Source: Hydrogenophaga sp. (GTDB lineage: Bacteria > Pseudomonadota > Gammaproteobacteria > Burkholderiales > Burkholderiaceae_C). From it: 10,806 bases of DNA. A program made the position numbers and the translations under genes. How positions within the stretch are numbered: position 1 is the stretch's first letter; every line of letters begins with the position of its first letter. The notes below the pieces were generated by a model, which worked only from the letters and a program-made list of their open reading frames with translations, was not told where the DNA came from and ran no database searches. The stretch spans positions 1-10,806 of the forward strand of contig JAIFNE010000204.1 of the NCBI GenBank assembly GCA_020047875.1, given 5' to 3'. Shown here piece by piece: positions 7,010-10,806 of the stretch.

Positions 7010-7037
7010 TTGCATTAGCAATCGTGATGTTTATCAT
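7010..7037 (+). promoter_or_regulatory. Candidate dadA promoter with overlapping dyad
   Basis: In the AT-rich stretch between argP and dadA, TTGCAT (7010-7015) and TATCAT (7032-7037) are separated by 16 bp and point toward dadA, leaving a leader of about 80 bases. The -10 matches five of six consensus bases and the -35 three of six, which would suit an activated promoter. The dyad TGAT-GTTT-ATCA (7025-7036) covers the -10 and could be part of a LysR-type site. Function is inferred only. Confidence 0.35.
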
Positions 7038-7123
7038 TTTAGTTTCATGCCACTTCACTTCGCCGCGCGTTTTTCACATACTGCCCGGTCGTCATTCACC
7101 CCCCGGATTCGCAGGAGCAGGCC

Positions 7124-8467
7124 ATGAAAGTTGTTGTATTGGGCGCAGGCATCATCGGCGTGAGCACCGCCTGGCATTTGCTGCAGCGCGGCCACGAGGT
7201 GACGCTGGTCGATCGCCAGGACGACGCCGCGCTGGAAACCAGCTTTGCCAACGCGGCCCAGATTTCGGTCAGCTACTGCGAGCCCTGGGCCAACCGCGAG
7301 GCGCCGTTGAAAGCACTGAAGTGGATGTTTTCCGCCACCTCGCCGCTGCTGTTTCGCCCGCAGCTCGACCCGGCGCAGTGGCGCTGGGGCCTGCAGTTCC
7401 TCGGCCAGTGCAACGACGCGGCGTTCGAGCGCAATGTGGCGCAGCTGGTGGCGCTGGGCTCTTACAGCCACGCCGCGCTGAAAGACGTGGTGGCCCAGAC
7501 CGGCATCGAATACCAGCGCCTGGAGCGCGGCATCGCCCACTACTACAGCGACCAGAAATCGTTTGACGGCGCGGCCGACGCGGCGGCGGTGATGCAAAAG
7601 TTTGGCGTCAAGCGCCACGTGATCGACCGCGCCGAGCTGCTGCGCGTGGAGCCGGCGCTCAGCGCGTTTGCCGATCGCATCGTGGGCGGCACCTACACGC
7701 CGTCGGACGAGTCGGGCGACGCTCGGGTGTTCACCCAGCAGCTCGCCGCGCTGTGCGGCAAGGCCGGCGCCCAGCTGCTGTTTGGCCACGACATTGAGCG
7801 CCTGGAAACCGAAGCGGGCGAGGTCCGGCAGGTTCGCGTGCGCGACCGCCACACCGGCCAGGCCAGCGCGTTGCAGGCCGACGCCTACGTGGTGGCCTGC
7901 GGCTCGTACACCACGCCGCTGCTGAAGTCGGTCGGTGTGCGCGTGCCCATCTACCCCGGCAAGGGCTACAGCGCCACGTTGCCGCTGCTGCAGCCCGACC
8001 GGGCGCCCCAGGTGAGCATGATCGACGACCAGCTCAAGATCGCCATGTCGCGCCTGGGCAATCAGTTGCGCGTGGCCGGCACCATCGAGCTCGGCGGTTT
8101 CGACCTTGCGCTGGACACACCGCTGGCCAAAAAGCGCTGCGCCATGCTGGTCAAGCGCATCGAGGAGGTGTTTCCCGGCGTGGCCGACACGCGCACGCCC
8201 GAGGAAGGCGGCGACCCGCAGTTCTGGACCGGCCTGCGCCCGGCCACCCCCACCAACATCCCGCTGATTGGCCGCACCCGGATCGGCAAGCTCTGGATCA
8301 ACGCCGGCCACGGCACGCTGGGCTGGACCCACGGCGCGGGCTCCGGCAAGGCGCTGGCCGAGCTGATCAGCGGCGAAGTGCCAGCGATGGACTTCGGCTT
8401 CACTGGCATGCCCGGCGGCAGCCAGCGCCGCGCCAGCGCGGCCCCGCTGGCCTCACAGCGCGCCTGA
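7124..8467 (+). CDS. dadA: D-amino acid dehydrogenase (DadA family)
   Basis: An FAD-dependent dehydrogenase of 447 residues (E. coli DadA is 432) that oxidises D-amino acids, classically D-alanine, to the 2-oxo acid and ammonia and passes electrons to the respiratory chain at the inner membrane. The N-terminus holds the dinucleotide-binding loop GAGIIG (7-12) ending the first beta strand, with Asp30 closing the fold as in E. coli DadA. The DadA signatures LETSFANAAQIS, PLKALKWMFS and the C-terminal FWTGLRPATP with NAGHGTLGWTHGAGSG are all present. The start ATG 7124 has a strong Shine-Dalgarno, AGGAG at 7113-7117. The last ~25 residues (Gly/Ser/Ala/Arg-rich) look like a disordered tail. No alanine racemase (dadX) follows. 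The divergent ArgP-like regulator is the obvious candidate controller. Other FAD amine oxidases of this superfamily are a less likely reading. Confidence 0.93.
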   Translation: MKVVVLGAGIIGVSTAWHLLQRGHEVTLVDRQDDAALETSFANAAQISVSYCEPWANREAPLKALKWMFSATSPLLFRPQLDPAQWRWGLQFLGQCNDAAFERNVAQLVALGSYSHAALKDVVAQTGIEYQRLERGIAHYYSDQKSFDGAADAAAVMQKFGVKRHVIDRAELLRVEPALSAFADRIVGGTYTPSDESGDARVFTQQLAALCGKAGAQLLFGHDIERLETEAGEVRQVRVRDRHTGQASALQADAYVVACGSYTTPLLKSVGVRVPIYPGKGYSATLPLLQPDRAPQVSMIDDQLKIAMSRLGNQLRVAGTIELGGFDLALDTPLAKKRCAMLVKRIEEVFPGVADTRTPEEGGDPQFWTGLRPATPTNIPLIGRTRIGKLWINAGHGTLGWTHGAGSGKALAELISGEVPAMDFGFTGMPGGSQRRASAAPLASQRA

Positions 8468-8593
8468 CACAACGCCGAGCCCATCGGGCGCGTGGCCGAC
8501 ACGCCAAACGCGCGCGACCACGACCGGCGCGGGTTTCGAAGAGAATGGCTCTCCCGCCCGGCGGCGGCGGTGGCACACCAGCACTTGGCACAC

Positions 8594-8624
8594 CGCCCGC
8601 GGCGCCTGCCGCCGCGGGCGTTTT
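8594..8624 (+). terminator. Intrinsic terminator downstream of dadA
   Basis: CGCCCGCGGCG (8594-8604) pairs perfectly with CGCCGCGGGCG (8610-8620) around a five-base loop, followed by TTTT (8621-8624). It lies 126 bp after the dadA stop and 103 bp before the flavin reductase start, so the two genes are probably separate units. Upstream bases about 8555-8572 (CCCGCCCGGCGGCGGCGGTG) could pair with its left arm instead, and TGGCACACC occurs twice 15 bp apart (8571-8579, 8586-8594). The rest of the 260-bp gap shows no gene. Confidence 0.85.
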
Positions 8625-8645
8625 CCAATGCGGCCAGCAGGATTT

Positions 8646-8687
8646 GCCTTGCGCGGGGCCGTGGCCAGCAGCGGCCTGCCGCAAGGC
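8646..8687 (+). other. Hairpin in the leader of the flavin reductase gene
   Basis: GCCTTGCG (8646-8653) is complementary to CGCAAGGC (8680-8687), and inside it GGCCG and CGGCC can form a second helix. The structure ends 40 bases before the flavin reductase ATG. It has no U-run, so it is not a terminator. It does not match a riboswitch I can recognise, including FMN. It may be an mRNA leader structure or chance. Confidence 0.3.
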
Positions 8688-8727
8688 GATTCCACCATTC
8701 AGGCAACTGTTCGTTCCAGCCCATCGC

Positions 8728-9249
8728 ATGTCACCCGCCCGTTCCTCCGGCCACCAGGCCAGGCCTCCCGATTTCTCCACGCTGGAATTCCGCGCCTCGC
8801 TGGGCATGTTTGCCACTGGCGTGACCATCGTCACCGCACGCACCGCCGAGGGCACGCTGGTCGGGCTCACCGCCAACTCGTTCAACTCGGTTTCGCTCAC
8901 GCCGCCGCTGGTGCTGTGGAGCCTGTCGCGCGGGGCCGGCTCGATGGCGGCGTTTTCCAACGGCATGCACTACGCCATCAACGTACTGGCGGCCGATCAG
9001 CAGGACCTGGCCATTCGCTTCGCCGCGCGGGGAACCGACCGCTGGGCGGGCGTGGCGTTCACCGAGGGCGTGAGTGGCGCGCCGCTGCTGGCCGGCGCCG
9101 CGGCCACCTTCGAGTGTTTCAACCGCAGCCAGTACGAAGAGGGCGATCACGTGATTTTTGTGGGTGAGGTCGAGCGCTGCGCGCACCGCGCCGAGGCCTC
9201 GCCGCTGCTGTACCACGGTGGCAAGTTCTACGCCGAACATCCGCTGTAG
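8728..9249 (+). CDS. Flavin reductase-like, FMN-binding split-barrel protein
   Basis: A 173-residue member of the flavin reductase/HpaC-like family, small FMN-binding split-barrel proteins that use NAD(P)H to reduce free flavin, often to supply a partner monooxygenase. Family features seen: FRASLGMFATGVTIVTA at 21-37, GLTANSFNSVSLTPP at 46-60 (flavin phosphate and ring contacts in the family), GDH at 139-141 and the ending LLYHGGKFY. The start ATG 8728 is chosen because it gives a standard N-terminus. The same frame is open back to an ATG at 8545, but that would run through a terminator and add 61 Gly/Pro/Ala-rich residues. No Shine-Dalgarno is visible before 8728. No oxygenase partner gene is in the window, so the pathway cannot be named. 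Two tandem repeats begin eight bases after its stop. Confidence 0.9.
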   Translation: MSPARSSGHQARPPDFSTLEFRASLGMFATGVTIVTARTAEGTLVGLTANSFNSVSLTPPLVLWSLSRGAGSMAAFSNGMHYAINVLAADQQDLAIRFAARGTDRWAGVAFTEGVSGAPLLAGAAATFECFNRSQYEEGDHVIFVGEVERCAHRAEASPLLYHGGKFYAEHPL

Positions 9250-9256
9250 AGATGAA

Positions 9257-9429
9257 GCCCCCACGCTCCGCCGCTGCGCGGGTCGCTGCCCCCCAAGGGG
9301 GCTGGGCCTGCCTTGGGGCGGCCCGGCGGCTGGCCCGTCGCCCCCACGCTCCGCCGCTGCGCGGGTCGCTGCCCCCCAAGGGGGCTGGGCCTGCCTTGGG
9401 GCGGCCCGGCGGCTGGCCCGTCGCCCCCA
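9257..9429. repeat. Two identical 83-bp tandem repeats plus a 7-base third start
   Basis: Copy 1 is 9257-9339 and copy 2 is 9340-9422, identical at every position; GCCCCCA at 9423-9429 begins a third copy. Each unit contains internal dyads: GCCCCC-CAA-GGGGGC, and CCCCAAGG paired with CCTTGGGG around an 11-base spacer, so a transcript would fold strongly. It fills the gap between the flavin reductase stop and the EamA gene. From memory, GC-rich elements of this kind are scattered between genes in Comamonadaceae, comparable to REP/BIME elements. I cannot confirm that here. They have no U-run, so they are not classical terminators. The unit lacks stop codons in several frames, which creates long false ORFs across it. 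Confidence 0.95.
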
Positions 9430-9530
9430 TCGCGCGGATTTGCCACGCAGCCATGGCTCAGAAGACGCGGTTTTATGTTCCAGATAGCGTCGAACACCAC
9501 ACTGGGCCCAGCGGAAAATCGTCGACTTCC

Positions 9531-10439
9531 ATGAACGTTGCGTCCGCCCCCCTCCGCAAATCCCACCTGGACACCCTGGCCATCACCCTGCTGGTGCTGT
9601 GCTGCGGGTTCTGGGGCTTGCAACAGATACTGATCAAGGCCACCGTGGCCGAGGTGCCGCCCCTGTGGCAGGCCTCGCTGCGCGTGGCGGGTGCCACGCT
9701 GCTGCTGTGGCTGTGGTGCCTGGCGCGCGGCGTGCCGCTGTTCGAGCGCGACGGCACACTCAAAGGCGGGCTGCTGGCGGGCCTGCTGTTTGCCGGGGAA
9801 TTCGCCTTCATCTACCTCGGCCTGCAGCACACCAGCGCCTCGCGGCTGACCGTGTTTCTCTACACCAGCCCGTTTGTGGTGGCGCTGCTGCTGCCGCGCA
9901 TGGTGCCCGGCGAATCGCTGCGGCGCGTGCAATGGATCGGGCTGGTGATTGCTTTCGCGGCGGTGGTGGTTGCTTTCAGCGAGGGCTTTCTGCACAGCTC
10001 GCCGGTGGCCGGCCAATGGAAGGGCGACGCCATGGGGCTGGCCGCTGGCCTGCTCTGGGGCCTCACCACGCTCACCATCCGCAGCACCATGCTGGCCAAC
10101 GCCAGCGCGGAGAAAACGCTGTTCTACCAGGTGGGCGTGACCGCGCTGGTCACGCCCCTGCTCTCGCTGGCGCTGGGCGAAACCTGGTCGCTGGATTACT
10201 CGGCCCAGGCCTGGGGCTCGCTGGGCCTGCAAACCGTGGTGGGCGCCTTCGCCAGCTACCTCACCTGGATGTGGCTGCTGCGGCACTACCCGGCCACGCA
10301 GATGTCCAGCTTCACCTTTCTCACGCCGGTATTCGCGTTGGTGTTCGGCGTGGTGCTGCTGGGCGAACACCTCACGCTGCAACTCACGCTGGCGCTGGTG
10401 GGCGTGGCGGTGGGGATCGTGCTGGTGAACCGGCGCTGA
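9531..10439 (+). CDS. EamA-family (DMT superfamily) transporter
   Basis: A 302-residue inner-membrane protein of the drug/metabolite transporter superfamily. It shows about ten hydrophobic segments arranged as two EamA halves (roughly residues 15-145 and 160-300), typical for 10-TM exporters of this group. Conserved pieces include GFWGLQQILIK near the N-terminus (26-36), YLGLQHTSASRLTVFLYTS closing the first half, and ATQMSSFTFLTPVFALVFG with GE in the second. The substrate is unknown; relatives export amino acids, purines or other metabolites. The start ATG 9531 is chosen for a short cytoplasmic N-terminus. The in-frame ATG at 9453 would add 26 polar residues, and the frame stays open back to 9252 only because it runs through the 83-bp repeats. 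No start has a clear Shine-Dalgarno. The gene converges on the YegP-like gene with a 14-bp gap. Confidence 0.92.
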   Translation: MNVASAPLRKSHLDTLAITLLVLCCGFWGLQQILIKATVAEVPPLWQASLRVAGATLLLWLWCLARGVPLFERDGTLKGGLLAGLLFAGEFAFIYLGLQHTSASRLTVFLYTSPFVVALLLPRMVPGESLRRVQWIGLVIAFAAVVVAFSEGFLHSSPVAGQWKGDAMGLAAGLLWGLTTLTIRSTMLANASAEKTLFYQVGVTALVTPLLSLALGETWSLDYSAQAWGSLGLQTVVGAFASYLTWMWLLRHYPATQMSSFTFLTPVFALVFGVVLLGEHLTLQLTLALVGVAVGIVLVNRR

Positions 10440-10448
10440 ACCAGCGCC
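10432..10448. other. Small hairpin at the EamA/YegP convergence
   Basis: GGCGCT (10432-10437) and AGCGCC (10443-10448) form a six-pair stem with a five-base loop that spans the EamA stop codon, in the 14-bp space between convergent genes. Neither strand has a following U-run, so terminator function is doubtful. Confidence 0.3.
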
Positions 10449-10453
10449 AGCGA

Positions 10454-10783
10454 TCAGACCAGCTTGGTGGTGCTGCTCGCGCCGTTGGTTTTGACCGACT
10501 CGATGCCGCCGTCGCGGCCCGCCGCCGACTGGTACATCTGACTGGTGCCAATCACCTGGTGGTTGCCCGCCTTGAGGGTGAAGTAGCAGCGCCCGTCGGA
10601 CGCGTCTTTGCGCTCGTAGCGTGCGTCGTCGCCGCAGTTGGTCTGCACCGACTTGACGCCGTTTTCGGCCGACGCCTTGGTGTTGTATTGCTCGCTGCGC
10701 AAAACCACCTCGCCGTTGCCCGCCTTCAAGACGAAGGAAAACTGCCCCTTGTCGTTGGAACTCAGTTCATACCAGCCTGCCAT
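10454..10783 (-). CDS. YegP-family protein with two DUF1508 repeats
   Basis: A 109-residue protein made of two tandem DUF1508 units, like E. coli YegP. Unit 1 spans about residues 12-50, with FSFVLKAGNGEVVLRSEQY followed by ENGVKSVQTN. Unit 2 spans about 61-101, with YFTLKAGNHQVIGTSQMY followed by GGIESVKTN. The repeated pattern LKAGN-x-x-V-(I/L) then (I/V)-x-SV-x-TN is plain to see. These small soluble proteins fold into a paired beta-rich unit. Their function is not established, and I do not assign one. Start: ATG at 10781-10783 (complement), with AGGAG six bases upstream, so start and reading frame are secure. There is no signal peptide. The promoter lies mostly beyond the window end. Confidence 0.94.
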   Translation of the reverse strand: MAGWYELSSNDKGQFSFVLKAGNGEVVLRSEQYNTKASAENGVKSVQTNCGDDARYERKDASDGRCYFTLKAGNHQVIGTSQMYQSAAGRDGGIESVKTNGASSTTKLV

Positions 10784-10806
10784 GTTCGCTCCTGATGGGT
10801 GAATGA

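Noticed and set aside
7055..8332. Long minus-strand open frame (425 codons) opposite dadA
   Set aside because: A frame shadow of a high-GC gene. The peptide is His/Arg/Gln-rich without recognisable domains, while the plus strand encodes a clear DadA.
8646..8687. FMN riboswitch upstream of the flavin reductase
   Set aside because: The hairpin lacks the multi-helix layout and conserved core of the RFN element, and the leader is too short for it.
8545..8727. N-terminal extension of the flavin reductase starting at ATG 8545
   Set aside because: It would pass through a strong intrinsic terminator and add 61 Gly/Pro/Ala-rich residues absent from the family, which starts normally near 8728.
9252..9530. 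N-terminal extension of the EamA transporter of up to 93 residues, read through the 83-bp repeats
   Set aside because: The open frame exists only because the GC-rich repeat lacks stops. The two copies are read in different frames (83 is not a multiple of 3), the peptide is Arg/Pro/Gly-rich low complexity, and a normal EamA N-terminus begins at 9531.
9228..10382. Long minus-strand open frame (384 codons) opposite the EamA gene
   Set aside because: A compositional shadow: the product is His/Gln/Arg-rich, includes the repeats and has no membrane or domain pattern, whereas the plus strand encodes a clear 10-TM protein.
1..10806. A new defence, mobile or biosynthetic system
   Set aside because: No nuclease, toxin-antitoxin pair, reverse transcriptase, integrase, CRISPR repeat, NRPS/PKS or RiPP gene is visible. 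The genes belong to common families in short, separately terminated units.

Overview
The window is high-GC, densely packed bacterial chromosome. Its protein families and codon use suggest a betaproteobacterium of the order Burkholderiales, most likely Comamonadaceae (for example a Hydrogenophaga- or Acidovorax-like genus). This is inferred from the GTP-type PEP carboxykinase, the style of the LysR regulators, the short GC-rich intergenic hairpins and a GC-rich tandem intergenic repeat of the kind I recall from that family. No rRNA, tRNA, CRISPR array, transposase, integrase or phage gene is visible.

Layout, left to right. The window opens inside pckG (+, gluconeogenic PEP carboxykinase, N-terminus missing), which ends at a perfect 36-bp palindromic terminator shared with a convergent small two-helix membrane protein of unknown function (-). 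Divergent from that protein is a LysR regulator (+), whose 3' end overlaps a calcineurin-like metallophosphoesterase (+). A universal stress protein with an ATP-binding motif (+) follows after 34 bp. A TetR regulator (-) then converges on the stress protein and diverges from a secreted fasciclin-domain protein (+). The fasciclin gene ends in a strong terminator that abuts the stop codon of an ArgP/LysG-type LysR regulator (-). That regulator is divergent from a DadA-type D-amino-acid dehydrogenase (+). A terminator and a second hairpin separate dadA from a flavin reductase-family gene (+). Two identical 83-bp tandem repeats come next, then an EamA-family transporter (+) and a convergent YegP/DUF1508 protein (-).

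How the parts may work together. Three regulators (LysR, TetR, ArgP-like) each sit divergently beside a possible target gene. The most informative pair is argP-like with dadA, which suggests control of D-amino-acid (for example D-alanine) oxidation, or sensing of basic amino acids. LysR, phosphoesterase and stress protein could form one transcription unit. Otherwise the genes are ordinary housekeeping and accessory functions in short, independently terminated units.

I did not find convincing evidence of a new multi-gene system. The points most worth checking are the tandem repeat, the argP-dadA pairing, the operator-like symmetry in the divergent promoters, and a possibly leaderless LysR transcript.
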